Counted from the stretch's first letter, positions 31,307 through 41,496 are shown. The stretch is 64,000 nt of DNA from CAYGWX01 sp964353855 [NCBI: uncultured bacterium] (GCA_964353855.1 CAYGWX010000001.1:155989-219988), one strand, 5' to 3'. The notes: generated by a model from the letters alone, not told the origin. Translations and numbers: made by a program.

Positions 31307-33496
31307 ATGGAACAAGCCTTGGAAATGGCCCTGAACCTGACCGGCTTCGAGCGCCTGGCTCTCTGGGCTATCCTCGGGGCCGCGGTCCTGGGCCTCCTCT
31401 ACGCCGTCTTCCTCATCCGCTACATCCTTCGGGAGCCGGGCGGGGACGAGAAGATGAAGAAGATCGCCCGCGCCATTCAAACCGGGGCCTCGGCTTACTT
31501 GAACCGCCAGTTCCGGACCATCGCCGGGATGATCGTGGTCCTGACGGTGCTCCTCTATCTCACGGCGATGTCCTCGGGCTGGAAGATCGCCCTGGGCCGC
31601 TCCGTGGCCTTCCTCCTGGGTGCGGTTTTCTCCGGGCTCACCGGCTTCGTGGGCATGAGCATGGCCGTACGCGGGAACGTCCGCACCGCCGAGGCCACTA
31701 AGACCTCGCTCGCCAAGGCCCTGACCATCGCCTTCCGCACCGGGTCCATCACGGGCATGTTCTGCGTCGGCCTGGGGCTTTTGGGCGCGACCACCATCTT
31801 CATGATCTTCAAGGGCAGCGCAACCCAGGTCCTGATCGGGTTCGGGTTCGGCGGATCCCTCCTGGCCCTGTTCATGCGCGTGGGCGGGGGCATCTTCACC
31901 AAGGCCGCGGATGTGGGCGCGGACCTCGTGGGTAAGATCGAGAAGAACATTCCCGAAGATGATCCCCGCAATCCTGCAACCATCGCGGATAACGTCGGCG
32001 ACAATGTCGGCGACTGCGCCGGGATGGCCGCGGACATCTTCGAGTCTTACGAGGTCACTCTGGTGGCCTCGATGATCTTGGGCTACACGGCCTTCGGCAA
32101 GGTCGGCGTGATTTTTCCGCTCCTGGTGCGTGGCATCGGGGTGCTGACCTCGATCGTCGGGACCTGGTTCGTCAAGGCCCGGAGCGAGAACGAGTTCCCC
32201 ATGGCCCCGATTAACCGCGGGTTCTGGATTTCCACGGTGCTCTCGGCGATCGGGTTCTTCGGCTTCGCGATGTGGTACGTGCACGACATGCGGGTGTTCT
32301 GGACGACCCTCGCCGGACTGCTCCTGGGGGTCGTCATCTCCTCGCTCACCGAGTACTACACCTCTCTGCACCACCAGCCGGTCAAGGAGATCGCCCACGC
32401 TACGCAGACCGGCCCGGCGACCACGATTCTGGCTGGCATCGCGGTCGGTCTGGAGTCCAGCGTCTGGGCGGTCCTGACCATCTGCTTGGCCATCTTCGCC
32501 TCGGTGATGATCTCAGGCGGGGATACGAACTTCATCATGTACGGCATCGCCCTGTGCGGCATGGGCATGCTCACCTGCACCGGAGTCATCGTGTCCGAGG
32601 ACAGCTTCGGTCCGGTCTCGGACAACGCCAACGGGATCTGCGAGATGGCCGGGCTGGGCCCCGAGGCCCGCAAGCGCATCGCGGTCCTGGACGCGGTCGG
32701 AAACACGACCAAGGCCGTGACCAAGGGCTTCGCCATCGGCAGCGCGGTGATCGCGGCCCTGGCCCTCTTCGCCTCCTACTTCGAGACCGTGATCGCCTCG
32801 GCCAAGGCTTCGGGCCTTTCCGAGGTGATGACGAGCATCAACGTGGCCTCGCCGATGGTCTTCATCGGGCTTTTGATCGGTGGCGCGGTCCCGTTCCTGT
32901 TCAGCTCGCTAACCATTCGGGCCGTGGGCCGGGCGGCCTCCCTGATGGTCCAGGAGGTGCGGAGGCAGTTCCGGGAGATCAAGGGAATCATGGAGGGCAC
33001 AGCCGAGCCGGAGTACGGCAAGTGCATTGACATCGCCACCAAGGCGGCGTTGAAAGAGTTGGTCGGTCCCGGGCTTCTGGCCATCCTCGCCCCGGTGATC
33101 ATCGGATTCCTCCTCCAGGAGGAGGCTCTGGGCGGCTTCCTGGCGGGGATTATCCTCACCGCGCAATTGATGGCGGTGTTCCTGGCCAACGCCGGCGGGG
33201 CTTGGGACAACGCCAAGAAGTCCATCGAGGACGGGCTTTACGGCGGCAAGGGCTCGGACGCCCACAAGGCCGCGGTGGTCGGGGATACGGTCGGAGACCC
33301 CTTCAAGGACACCGCGGGCCCGTCTCTGAACCCGCTGATCAAGGTCATGAACCTGGTCTCGCTTCTCATCGTTCCGCTGATCTTCTCGCTCAAGCACAAC
33401 TGGGCAGTCAAAGGTCCGATCGCCGGGGCGGCGGTCCTGGTCGTGGTCCTCGCCCTCTGGTACTCCCGGCGGGAGGGGGAGAAGGGCGTGATGTAA
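31307..33496 (+). CDS. hppA: Membrane-bound proton-translocating pyrophosphatase, K+-independent type
   Basis: 729 aa, about 16 membrane helices, usual size. Hydrolyses PPi to drive H+ (or Na+) export. Visible: [20 protein letters not shown], the PPi-site [38 protein letters not shown] and the C-terminal [10 protein letters not shown]...[25 protein letters not shown]. The subtype marker [10 protein letters not shown] has Lys469 and Thr472; in K+-dependent enzymes these are Ala and Gly (GNTTAAxGKG). This therefore predicts a K+-independent, H+-pumping enzyme. CAAAGGAG 9 bases before the ATG; own consensus promoter. Confidence 0.96.
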   Translation: MEQALEMALNLTGFERLALWAILGAAVLGLLYAVFLIRYILREPGGDEKMKKIARAIQTGASAYLNRQFRTIAGMIVVLTVLLYLTAMSSGWKIALGRSVAFLLGAVFSGLTGFVGMSMAVRGNVRTAEATKTSLAKALTIAFRTGSITGMFCVGLGLLGATTIFMIFKGSATQVLIGFGFGGSLLALFMRVGGGIFTKAADVGADLVGKIEKNIPEDDPRNPATIADNVGDNVGDCAGMAADIFESYEVTLVASMILGYTAFGKVGVIFPLLVRGIGVLTSIVGTWFVKARSENEFPMAPINRGFWISTVLSAIGFFGFAMWYVHDMRVFWTTLAGLLLGVVISSLTEYYTSLHHQPVKEIAHATQTGPATTILAGIAVGLESSVWAVLTICLAIFASVMISGGDTNFIMYGIALCGMGMLTCTGVIVSEDSFGPVSDNANGICEMAGLGPEARKRIAVLDAVGNTTKAVTKGFAIGSAVIAALALFASYFETVIASAKASGLSEVMTSINVASPMVFIGLLIGGAVPFLFSSLTIRAVGRAASLMVQEVRRQFREIKGIMEGTAEPEYGKCIDIATKAALKELVGPGLLAILAPVIIGFLLQEEALGGFLAGIILTAQLMAVFLANAGGAWDNAKKSIEDGLYGGKGSDAHKAAVVGDTVGDPFKDTAGPSLNPLIKVMNLVSLLIVPLIFSLKHNWAVKGPIAGAAVLVVVLALWYSRREGEKGVM

Positions 33497-33555
33497 GGCC
33501 CAGCCCTGCTCTCTGAAGGGGCATCAACCCGGGATGGTTTTTAACTAAGGACCTC

Positions 33556-36240
33556 ATGCCAAACATCCACAACCTCGATCGCATCTTCAAGGCCAAGCGG
33601 ATCGCCCTGATCGGCGCCTCCCCCAACCCCCAGAGTCTGGGCGGGAAGGTTCTGGCGAACCTCGTCGGCGGGGGATTCCGCGGGGTCGTCTATCCGGTGA
33701 ACCCCACGAAAGAGGCTGTTCTCGGAATCGTCTGCTACCCCGACATCAAGAGCACTCCCAAGACCCCGGACCTCGCCGTGATCTGCGTCTCGGCCAGCCA
33801 GGTTCCCGGGGTCGTGCGGCAATGTGGGGAGGCCGGAATCCTGGGCCTGATCATCATCTCGGCCGGATTCCGCGAGGCGGGTCCGGAGGGACGGGCCTTG
33901 GAGGAGCAGGTTCGGGAAGAACGTCAGCGCTTCAAGGGGATGCGCATCATCGGGCCCAACTGCCTGGGCGTGATCGTCCCCGGCCTGGGGCTCAACGCCA
34001 CTTTCGCCCTGGGCATGCCCAAAGCCGGGAACGTCGGCTTCATCTCCCAGTCCGGGGCCCTGTGCTCCTCGGTCCTGGACTGGGCTCTGGAGGAGAAGGT
34101 GGGGTTCTCCTACTTCGTCTCCGTGGGCAACACCCTGGACGTTGACTTCGCGGACTTGATCGACTACTTCGGCGAGGACGAGCAGACCCGCTCCATCATC
34201 CTGTACATCGAATCCATCTCCCGGGCCCGGGCTTTCATGACCGCTTCCCGGGCTTTCGCCCGCAACATGCCGATCGTAGCCTACAAGGCCGGCCGCTATC
34301 CGGAGTCCGCCCAGGCCGCCCATTCCCACACCGGAGCATTAGCCGGGGAGGATGCCGTCTGCCAGGCCGCGTTTCAGCGGGCTGGGATCGCCCTGGCCCA
34401 CGACATCGGAGAGATCTTCGACGTCGTGGACCTGGTCGGGCGGAGGAAGATCCCGCAAGGTCCGCGCCTGGGGGTCGTGACCAATGCCGGCGGGCCCGGG
34501 GTGATGGCCACGGACGCTCTGATCGAGGCGAACGGCGTTCTGGCCAAGCTCTCCGGGGAGTCCCTGCAGGAGTTGAATAAGGACCTCCCGCCCTTCTGGT
34601 CCCACGGGAATCCCGTGGACGTCCTGGGGGACGCCCGCGCCGAGCGTTTCGTCAAGGGAATGGAGATCGTGCTCAAGGACCCCGGGGTGGATGCCGTGCT
34701 GGCCATCGTCACGCCCCAGGCGATGACCGACCCCACCGAGATCGCCAAGGGGGTCGCCCAGCTGGCTGCGGGAAGTGCCAAGCCGATCCTCGCGGCCTGG
34801 CTGGGGGGAGTGAGCATGCGCGAGGGAATCCGCCTCCTGAACGAGGCCGGCGTGGCCACCTACGCCACCCCGGAGCAGGGCGTCCGGGCCTTCATGACCC
34901 TGGTGGACTATTCCCGGAACCTGGAAGCCCTGTACGAGACACCCAAGGAGATCCCTGTTCATTTCACCCTGGATCGGAAGAAGCTGCGCTCGGAGTTCGA
35001 GGCCCTGGCCTCCTCCCAGGGCATGGTGTTCTCCGAGGCGGCCTCCAAGGCTTTGCTCGAAGCTTATGGCATCCCGGTCGCCCGGGTCCGCGAGGCCCGG
35101 ACCGTGGAGGAGGCGGTGCGGGCGGCCGAGGAGATCGGCTTTCCGGTGGTCCTCAAGATCCTCTCCCCGGACATCACCCACAAGACCGAGGTGGATGGGG
35201 TGGCCCTGGGCCTGGAGGATTCCGCCGCGGTCCGGATGGCCTACGAGCGGATCACGCAAACCGCCCGGGCGAAAAGGCCCCAGGCGAAGATCGAAGGGGT
35301 CACGGTCCAGCCCATGGTACGGGATCGCAATGCCTTGGAGATGATCCTGGGGGCCAAGAAGGATTTCACCTTCGGGACCGTGATCATGGCCGGGCTGGGC
35401 GGGACCGCCGCCGAGATCTTCGGGGACCGGGCCCTGGGGCTTCCCCCTTTGAACGAGCGCCTGGCCCGGATGATGCTGGAGTCCCTCAAGACCTGGCCCC
35501 TGATCCAGGGTTACCGCGGGAAGCCCGGGGCCAACCTGGAGCGCCTGCTGGAGGTCCTGATCCGACTTTCTTACCTGGTTGCGGATTTCCCGGAGATTGC
35601 CGAGCTCGATATCAACCCCCTCCTGGTCACCCCGCGGGACGTGGTGGCCCTGGATGCCCGGGTGATCCTGGACCCGGGGGTGGTGGGCAAGCCGGCCAAG
35701 CCCTATTCCCACCTCGTCCTCCGGCCCTACCCCGAGGAGTACGTCCGTCCCGTGGAGTTGGAGGGGGTGCCCCTCACGCTCCGACCGATCAAGCCCGAGG
35801 ACGAACCCCTCTGGCTGCACCTCCTGGGGAGCTGCTCCCCGGATACTCTCTACGCCCGATTCCGGTCCTTCTTCCGCTGGAACGCCCACGAGGTGGCCAC
35901 GCGGTACTGCTTCAACGACTACGACCGGGAGATCGGAATCGTAGTGGAGCAGGAGGACAAGGGAGTTCGTCAGTTCCTCGGGGTGGGCCGTCTGATTGCC
36001 GACCCGGGCAGCGCGACTGCGGAGTACGCCGTGCTCATCCGGGACGACTGGCAGAACCGCGGCCTGGGGGGCCTCTTGACGGATTACTGCCTGGAGATCG
36101 CCCGGAAGTGGGGGCTCAAGCGTATCGTCGCTTCGACCAGCTCGGACAACCATCGCATGATCGCGGTGTTCAGCAAGCGGGCGTTCCAGGTCGTCCGGGA
36201 CCCGACGAGCGATACCGTTGACGTGGCCAAGGACCTTTAG
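33556..36240 (+). CDS. Acyl-CoA synthetase (ADP-forming)-GNAT fusion protein
   Basis: 894 aa, the length of bifunctional acetate-CoA ligase/GNAT proteins. Order: CoA-binding domain (~1-130, KRIALIGASPNPQSLGGKVLANL), succinyl-CoA-ligase-like domain (~150-290), central ligase domain (LGVVTNAGGPGVMATDAL), ATP-grasp (~490-710, FPVVLKILSPDITHKTEVDGVALGL), GNAT acetyltransferase (~735-894, EYAVLIRDDWQNRGLGGLLTDYCL). His258 in HSHTGALAG is at the position of the phosphorylated His of ADP-forming synthetases, so the ligase half may be active, unlike regulatory Pat/PatZ proteins. It could make ATP from acyl-CoA, acetylate proteins, or both. Confidence 0.9.
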   Translation: MPNIHNLDRIFKAKRIALIGASPNPQSLGGKVLANLVGGGFRGVVYPVNPTKEAVLGIVCYPDIKSTPKTPDLAVICVSASQVPGVVRQCGEAGILGLIIISAGFREAGPEGRALEEQVREERQRFKGMRIIGPNCLGVIVPGLGLNATFALGMPKAGNVGFISQSGALCSSVLDWALEEKVGFSYFVSVGNTLDVDFADLIDYFGEDEQTRSIILYIESISRARAFMTASRAFARNMPIVAYKAGRYPESAQAAHSHTGALAGEDAVCQAAFQRAGIALAHDIGEIFDVVDLVGRRKIPQGPRLGVVTNAGGPGVMATDALIEANGVLAKLSGESLQELNKDLPPFWSHGNPVDVLGDARAERFVKGMEIVLKDPGVDAVLAIVTPQAMTDPTEIAKGVAQLAAGSAKPILAAWLGGVSMREGIRLLNEAGVATYATPEQGVRAFMTLVDYSRNLEALYETPKEIPVHFTLDRKKLRSEFEALASSQGMVFSEAASKALLEAYGIPVARVREARTVEEAVRAAEEIGFPVVLKILSPDITHKTEVDGVALGLEDSAAVRMAYERITQTARAKRPQAKIEGVTVQPMVRDRNALEMILGAKKDFTFGTVIMAGLGGTAAEIFGDRALGLPPLNERLARMMLESLKTWPLIQGYRGKPGANLERLLEVLIRLSYLVADFPEIAELDINPLLVTPRDVVALDARVILDPGVVGKPAKPYSHLVLRPYPEEYVRPVELEGVPLTLRPIKPEDEPLWLHLLGSCSPDTLYARFRSFFRWNAHEVATRYCFNDYDREIGIVVEQEDKGVRQFLGVGRLIADPGSATAEYAVLIRDDWQNRGLGGLLTDYCLEIARKWGLKRIVASTSSDNHRMIAVFSKRAFQVVRDPTSDTVDVAKDL

Positions 36241-36279
36241 GCTGGGAAGAAGTAGGACGTAGCTCCCTTGTTTTTTTGA

Positions 36280-36316
36280 GGAGAGGCCCGGTCGCAAGCC
36301 CGGGCCTCTCCTTTTA
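36280..36316 (+). terminator. Rho-independent terminator
   Basis: GGAGAGGCCCGG / CCGGGCCTCTCC stem (36280-36291, 36300-36311) followed by TTTT; T-run also precedes it, so it could act in both directions. Confidence 0.88.
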
Positions 36317-36460
36317 GGCCCAAATCAGGTCTTTGGTTTTAAGTTTATGGTTATGTTTTTTCAACCATGGGGTATTGGTTGTTAAATGTCGTAAAAGTGG
36401 TTTCTTAGCTGTTCCGAAACCCGGCACTCGTGCCCCGACGCCCAATCTGTAAAAAGGCGC

Positions 36461-36489
36461 TTGACTTTCCCGGGGATTTGAATTAGACT
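36461..36489 (+). promoter_or_regulatory. Sigma-70-type promoter
   Basis: TTGACT (36461-36466), 17-bp spacer, TAGACT (36484-36489), 28 bases before the subtilase ATG. Confidence 0.6.
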
Positions 36490-36516
36490 TGTTAGGTAAC
36501 CTTCGGAGGGTTTCTC

Positions 36517-38310
36517 ATGAAGACGAAGACCGCTGCGTTAGCTGCCGGATTGCTTTTGGTCCTGATCGTTTCCGGGGGATGGGGGAGCACTGCTCCTCCG
36601 GTCCTCTTCGAGCCTAGGGGAGGCGTAATAATGGCTCCTAGGTTGGCCGATAAACTGGTCGGCTTGGAAACCAACCGCACCCTTCCGGTCATGGTCTATT
36701 TCACGGACAAGGGGATACGCACCCAGGAGGAGTTCAACCGGGCTGCCGCGAAGCGCAAGGCCCAGTTCACGGAGCACGCCTTGTGGCGGAGGGCCAAGGT
36801 GGGTCGTGCGGACATGGACTTCATGGACCTGCCGGTATCCCGGGAGCACATCCAGCGGATCGAGGCTTTGGGGGCCAGGCTCCGGGTGCGGCTGAACTGG
36901 TTCAACGCCGCCACCTTTGAGATGACCAGGAGGCAGGTCGAGCAGGTTTCGAATTTGCCCTTCGTGCGCCGGGTGGACCTCGTGGTTTCGTTCCGCGGGC
37001 CCCTTGAGCCGGAAGTGACCGAGCCCCCGAAGCTCCTTTCTCCTCGCTTCCCTGCCGAGATCCACGCCCTGAACTACGGCCCATCCTACTGGCAGGTCCG
37101 GCAGATCAACGTGCCCATCTGCCACGACTCGGGATACACCGGCCGCGGGGTCATCGTGGCAATGTTCGATGCCGGGTTCCGCAAGAACCACGTGGTCTTC
37201 GATTCCATTAGAAATTCTGGCCGGCTCATCGACCAGCATGACTTCTACACCAACCGGGACACCACGGACTGGCACAGCCACGGAACCGGGACCTGGTCCG
37301 AAGCCGGGGGCTTCCGCTCCGGAAGCCTGATCGGCCCGGGCTACGGCGCGACCTGGGCGATCTACCGCACCGAGGTGGATCCCATGTTCGAGCGGAATGT
37401 CGAAGAGGACTACTGGGCTGCGGCGCTCCAAAGGTCGGACACCCTCGGGGTGGAGGTCGTTTCCAGCTCTCTGGCCTACAAGACCTTCGACACCGGACAG
37501 CACAACTATGGTTACAGGGACATGAATGGGAACACCGCGATCTGTTCCCGAGCCGCGAAACACGCCGCGAATCTGGGCATCATCGTCTGCAACGCGATGG
37601 GGAACAGCGGTCCCAGCGACACGTCCATCTTGGCGCCGGCGGATGCGGATTCCATCCTCTCCATCGGAGCCGTGGACTCCGTAGGAACGATCGCCAGCTT
37701 CAGCTCCCGGGGCTTAACTTATGACCGCAGGAGGAAGCCCGAGGTCTGCGCTAAGGGCGTCTCGGACTATTGGGCCAGCTCCTCCTCGACCACGGCCTTC
37801 GGCCGGGCCTCCGGCACCTCCTGCTCCACCCCTTTGGTCGGGGGAAGCTGCGCTATCGTGCTCCAGGCCCACCCCACCTGGACCCCGATGCAAGTCCGCC
37901 GAGCCTTAATGATGACCGCCAGCCGGGCCGGGAACCCGGACAGCACCTACGGCTGGGGGATCATCAATGTCTGGAACGCGATCCACTACAACCAAAGCGC
38001 TGTCGAGGACGACCGCATCCAGGTTGAGAAGGAGCATGAGTTCGCTTTAGCCAGCCAACCTAATCCCACCGCCGGAGCGACGACGATTTCCTTCTCCATG
38101 GTCCGTGCCGGAGAGGTCTCCCTGGCGATCTACGACGCCTCAGGGCGGCGGGTCCGCACCCTCCTCTCGGGGCCCCGCAGGCCCGGAACCTACGCTGCGC
38201 GCTGGGACGGCAAGGACGAAAAGGGCATTGAGGTGCCGAGCGGGATTTACTTCTACAAGCTCTTCGCCCTGGATAGAAACGAAGTGGGGAAGGTCGTGGT
38301 CCTCCGGTAG
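36517..38310 (+). CDS. Secreted subtilisin-like serine protease (S8) with sorting domain
   Basis: 597 aa. Signal peptide 1-24; a propeptide-like region (~45-160, ALGARLRVRLNWFNAATFEM...); S8 catalytic domain (~190-490) with Asp218 (VIVAMFDAGF), His255 (SHGTGT) and Ser435 (GRASGTSCSTP), plus oxyanion-hole region NAMGNSGPSD. The Met after the Ser in the usual GTSMA motif is Cys here. C-terminal ~80 residues are the FlgD-like domain (SQPNPTAGATTISFSM...LAIYDASGRRVRTL...GIYFYKLFA). Probably an exported protease acting on external protein or on partner surface proteins. GGAGGG 6 bases before the ATG. Confidence 0.92.
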   Translation: MKTKTAALAAGLLLVLIVSGGWGSTAPPVLFEPRGGVIMAPRLADKLVGLETNRTLPVMVYFTDKGIRTQEEFNRAAAKRKAQFTEHALWRRAKVGRADMDFMDLPVSREHIQRIEALGARLRVRLNWFNAATFEMTRRQVEQVSNLPFVRRVDLVVSFRGPLEPEVTEPPKLLSPRFPAEIHALNYGPSYWQVRQINVPICHDSGYTGRGVIVAMFDAGFRKNHVVFDSIRNSGRLIDQHDFYTNRDTTDWHSHGTGTWSEAGGFRSGSLIGPGYGATWAIYRTEVDPMFERNVEEDYWAAALQRSDTLGVEVVSSSLAYKTFDTGQHNYGYRDMNGNTAICSRAAKHAANLGIIVCNAMGNSGPSDTSILAPADADSILSIGAVDSVGTIASFSSRGLTYDRRRKPEVCAKGVSDYWASSSSTTAFGRASGTSCSTPLVGGSCAIVLQAHPTWTPMQVRRALMMTASRAGNPDSTYGWGIINVWNAIHYNQSAVEDDRIQVEKEHEFALASQPNPTAGATTISFSMVRAGEVSLAIYDASGRRVRTLLSGPRRPGTYAARWDGKDEKGIEVPSGIYFYKLFALDRNEVGKVVVLR

Positions 38311-38332
38311 GGCGGCCTCTTCGGGATTGGAG

Positions 38333-38364
38333 GGCGGGACCTTTGTCGGGTCCCGCCTTTTTCT
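38333..38364 (+). terminator. Rho-independent terminator
   Basis: GGCGGGACC / GGTCCCGCC stem (38333-38341, 38349-38357) followed by TTTTTCT. Confidence 0.88.
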
Positions 38365-38367
38365 CCC

Positions 38368-38396
38368 TTGACTTTTCCAGCTGATGGGCTTATAAT
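38368..38396 (+). promoter_or_regulatory. Sigma-70-type promoter
   Basis: TTGACT (38368-38373), 17-bp spacer, TATAAT (38391-38396), 29 bases before the lipoprotein ATG and immediately behind the terminator. Confidence 0.8.
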
Positions 38397-38425
38397 GAAA
38401 AGACAGGTTTGAAAGGAGAAGAACG

Positions 38426-39739
38426 ATGAAAAAGGCCCTTTTTGCTCTGTCATTGATTCTGTCGCTTACAGTCTTATGGGGCTGCTCCAAGAAAAACCCT
38501 TCATCCCCCGGCGGAGGGGGGGGGAGCGGGGGTGGCGGGGGAGGTGGCGGTGGGACTGCGGGCGTCACGGTCGTCTCTCCGAACGGCGGGGAGAGCTGGC
38601 TCGCGGGAAGCAAGTACACCATCACCTGGACCGCCATCGGTCTCTCTACAGGGCAGTTCGAGATTTTATCCTCCAAGAACGGAGGCCAGAGCTGGGAGGC
38701 GGTGAGCCCCGGCCTGCCGCTCACGACCCGCTCCTATGCCTGGTCCCCGGAGGACACTACCCACCAGGGCCTCGTCTTGGTGCAGTACACCTCCGGCTCG
38801 CAGGTCCTGGCATCGGACTCCAGCGACCACGTCTTTGCCGTGACGAAGAGTACCAACATTCCCTATGTCGTGGGCACCGTATCCGTGGATGCCGGGCCCT
38901 ATGGAGTGGCTGCGACCCCGGACGGGAATTACGCCTATGTGACCTGCTCCGGGGCCGGGAGGGTGGACGTGATCGCCACCACCAACGACAGCGTGGTGGC
39001 CAAGATTGCGGTGGGCAATCAACCCCAGGGGATCGCTATTGCTAGCGGTTATGCCTATGTGGCCAATTCGGCGGATTACTCGGTTTCAGTGATCTCCACC
39101 GTCTGGCCTCCCCGCGTGGTGAGCACGATCACGGGATACGCCTCCGCCCCCTCCGGCGTAGCCGCGAGTGGCTCCTTCGTCTTCACGATTTCTAATGCTT
39201 CCCCGAACCGTCAATTGGCAAAATATGATACCCGCAGTGGCTCAATCACTTACCAAACCCTGATCAGCCCTGGGGGCGGAATAGCGACATCGGGAGATTC
39301 CGTTTTCGCTACGAACTACAATTCGAATGTCGTGACCGTTCTGGACACACTGAATTTGATACCTTTTACGCATTCCCTTCCCCAGGGCCGGGGCCCCTCT
39401 GGAATTGCAATTCTGCCTTCCGGAGGTGAACTGTACATAGCCGACGCGCAGAACAATTACGTTTCGATCCTCGCCAGACCCGGGTACACTGAGACCGCTT
39501 TCTTTTTGGGCAATACTCCTACCGGAGTGGCCATGAAACCTGCTGGGAACTACGCCTATTTTTCCCAGAACACCGGTAACAGCGTATCGACGGTCAACAC
39601 CTCCAGCAAAGCGGTGACCGGGCCGGTCGCGGTGGGCTCGGGGCCCCTGGGCTTGGCGATCACCCCGGGTGGAAAGCACGTCTACGTGGCCAACAACGGG
39701 GCGAACACCGTTTCCGTGGTCTACACCAACGGTTATTAA
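38426..39739 (+). CDS. Lipoprotein with Ig-like and YVTN beta-propeller domains
   Basis: 437 aa. Type II signal peptide with lipobox VLWGC (Cys20), then a Ser/Pro and long poly-Gly linker (~26-43). Residues ~45-130 match the Ser-Thr-rich/Kre9-like Ig domain (VVSPNGGESWLAGSKYTITWTA). Residues ~145-437 are a YVTN-type seven-bladed propeller (AATPDGNYAYVTCSGAGRVDVI, AVGNQPQGIAIASGYAYVAN, AITPGGKHVYVANNGANTVSVV). Surface or periplasmic binding protein. AAAGGAG precedes the start. No FlgD-like tail, consistent with lipid anchoring instead. Confidence 0.88.
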   Translation: MKKALFALSLILSLTVLWGCSKKNPSSPGGGGGSGGGGGGGGGTAGVTVVSPNGGESWLAGSKYTITWTAIGLSTGQFEILSSKNGGQSWEAVSPGLPLTTRSYAWSPEDTTHQGLVLVQYTSGSQVLASDSSDHVFAVTKSTNIPYVVGTVSVDAGPYGVAATPDGNYAYVTCSGAGRVDVIATTNDSVVAKIAVGNQPQGIAIASGYAYVANSADYSVSVISTVWPPRVVSTITGYASAPSGVAASGSFVFTISNASPNRQLAKYDTRSGSITYQTLISPGGGIATSGDSVFATNYNSNVVTVLDTLNLIPFTHSLPQGRGPSGIAILPSGGELYIADAQNNYVSILARPGYTETAFFLGNTPTGVAMKPAGNYAYFSQNTGNSVSTVNTSSKAVTGPVAVGSGPLGLAITPGGKHVYVANNGANTVSVVYTNGY

Positions 39740-39784
39740 GATGGGTCATGTAGCTGGGCGGGAACATTTCGGGAAAGGATGAGC

Positions 39785-41371
39785 ATGTCATCTGAGATTC
39801 GTGAATTCGTAAAGACGATCATCGCTGCGATTGAGCCCTTGGCCCGGGATGCGGCCCTGGCCTACTGGGACTTCAGCCTCACCTCCAGCGAGGCCGCGGC
39901 CCGCCGGAGCGAGGAGCTGGACCGGACCCTCCGTGAGTTGTTCTCCAACCGCGAGACTTTTCAACAACTTAAGGCCTGGTGGGAGAAAGGAGTCGAGGAT
40001 CCGCTTCTCGCACGGGAGGTCCGGCTGCTCCTCCTCGGGCACTGGGCGAACCAGATGGAAAGGCAGACGATCGCCGACCTGGTGAAGCGGGAGAAAGAGA
40101 TCGAGGGCGTCTTCTACGCCTACCGCGCCCGGGTGGGGGGGAAGGAGCGTTCGGACAACGAGCTCTCCGGGATCCTCCGCGAGGAGACCCAAAGCGCCCT
40201 CTGCCGGGAGGCCTGGGAGTCTTCCAAGCAAGTCGGGGCCCAGGTGGCCGCAAAGCTCCGCGAATTGGTGAGAAGGCGCAATGCCGCGGCCCGGCATATC
40301 GGATTCGCCAATTTCTACGCCATGCAGATCGAGCTCCAGGAGCTGAACGAGAAAGACCTGTTCGACCTGCTGGCCAGGCTGGAGCAGCTGACCGACGCGC
40401 CTTTCCGGGACTACAAACGCGGTCTGGATCTTGCCCTCTCCGCGCGTTTCGGGTGCCCTCCTTCGGACCTCCGGCCCTGGCACTACGCCGACCCCTTCTT
40501 TCAGAGGCCGCCCGAGGCCGGGGGGGTCTCCCTGGACGCGTCCTTCAAAGACAAGGATATCGAGGTCCTGACCCGCTCCTTCTACCGGGACCTGGGCCTG
40601 GACATCGAGGACATACTGAAGCGGAGCGACCTTTACGAAAAGCCCGGCAAGTGCCAGCACGCCTTCTGTACGGACATTGACCGCCGGGGGGATGTGCGCA
40701 TCCTCGCGAACGTTGTGCCCGGGGAGCGCTGGATGGGCACGATGCTCCACGAGGTCGGACACGGGGTCTACGACAAGTATCTGGACATGAGCCTGCCCTA
40801 CGCCCTCCGGGAGCCGGCCCACATTTTGGCCACCGAGGCCGTGGCCATCCTGATGGAACGCTTCCCCCGCACGGCCTGGTTCCTCGTCCGCTACGCCGGG
40901 GTCCCTCCGGAGGAGGCAAAGGCCATGGAGAAAGACCTTCGGGCCCAGTCCCGGGCCAAGCTCCTAGTCTTCTGCCGATGGTCCTCGGTGATGATGCGCT
41001 TCGAACAGGCGATGTACCGCGATCCGGACCAGGACCTGGATTCTCTCTGGTGGGACCTGGTGGAGCGCTACCAGCTTCTGGCGCGGCCGGAGGGCCGCAG
41101 GGCTCCGGACTGGGCGGCCAAGATCCACCTCTCCACCAGCCCGGTCTATTACCACAACTACCTCCTCGGCGAGCTGGCCGCCGCCCAGATGGAGGACCAC
41201 ATCCAGGGAAACGTCCTGGCTCCGGGCGAGGTCTTCGCCAACCCCAAGTCCGGGAGCTTCCTGGTGGAGAAGGTCTTCCGCCCGGGAAGCAGGGCTTCCT
41301 GGAACCTCTGGCTGGCGAAAGCCACCGGCGAGCCCTTAAACCCGGAGCATTTCGCCCGACGGATCGCCTGA
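39785..41371 (+). CDS. M2/M3-like zinc metallopeptidase
   Basis: 528 aa from the ATG at 39785; an ATG at 39779 touches the GGAAAGG site, which is 6 bases from 39785. Zinc motif H322-E-V-G-H326 (MLHEVGHGVYDKYLD), with a downstream Glu in ILATEAVAILME as third ligand. Helical throughout, no signal peptide, so cytoplasmic. The opening (LAYWDFSLTSSEAAARR) recalls the ACE-like M2 family, which is related to M3 oligopeptidases. Probably degrades short peptides. Confidence 0.82.
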   Translation: MSSEIREFVKTIIAAIEPLARDAALAYWDFSLTSSEAAARRSEELDRTLRELFSNRETFQQLKAWWEKGVEDPLLAREVRLLLLGHWANQMERQTIADLVKREKEIEGVFYAYRARVGGKERSDNELSGILREETQSALCREAWESSKQVGAQVAAKLRELVRRRNAAARHIGFANFYAMQIELQELNEKDLFDLLARLEQLTDAPFRDYKRGLDLALSARFGCPPSDLRPWHYADPFFQRPPEAGGVSLDASFKDKDIEVLTRSFYRDLGLDIEDILKRSDLYEKPGKCQHAFCTDIDRRGDVRILANVVPGERWMGTMLHEVGHGVYDKYLDMSLPYALREPAHILATEAVAILMERFPRTAWFLVRYAGVPPEEAKAMEKDLRAQSRAKLLVFCRWSSVMMRFEQAMYRDPDQDLDSLWWDLVERYQLLARPEGRRAPDWAAKIHLSTSPVYYHNYLLGELAAAQMEDHIQGNVLAPGEVFANPKSGSFLVEKVFRPGSRASWNLWLAKATGEPLNPEHFARRIA

Positions 41372-41397
41372 GGTCTTCTCCCCGGGGGAAATGGGGG

Positions 41398-41427
41398 TTG
41401 ACAAAACCAAGCGGTATGCGCTATAAT
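41398..41427 (+). promoter_or_regulatory. Sigma-70-type promoter, kelch paralogue 1
   Basis: TTGACA (41398-41403), 18-bp spacer, TATAAT (41422-41427), fully consensus boxes. The same layout is found 43052-43081 for the second paralogue. Confidence 0.88.
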
Positions 41428-41454
41428 ATTAACCCCATTTCGATCGAGGAGGTG

Positions 41455-41496
41455 ATGAGGGAAATCCGCGAAGACCGTACGTTTTTAAAAAGTTAA
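41455..41496 (+). CDS. Possible 13-aa leader peptide
   Basis: GAGGAGGTG is directly followed by an ATG at 41455 that opens MREIREDRTFLKS, ending at 41496, 25 bases before the kelch-like gene. The extended match to the 16S 3' end (GGAGGTGA) is strong but only two to three bases from the ATG. The second paralogue has the same AGGAGGTGATG at 43100-43110, there in frame with the main gene. It could be a leader peptide or a ribosome standby site. Confidence 0.3.
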   Translation: MREIREDRTFLKS

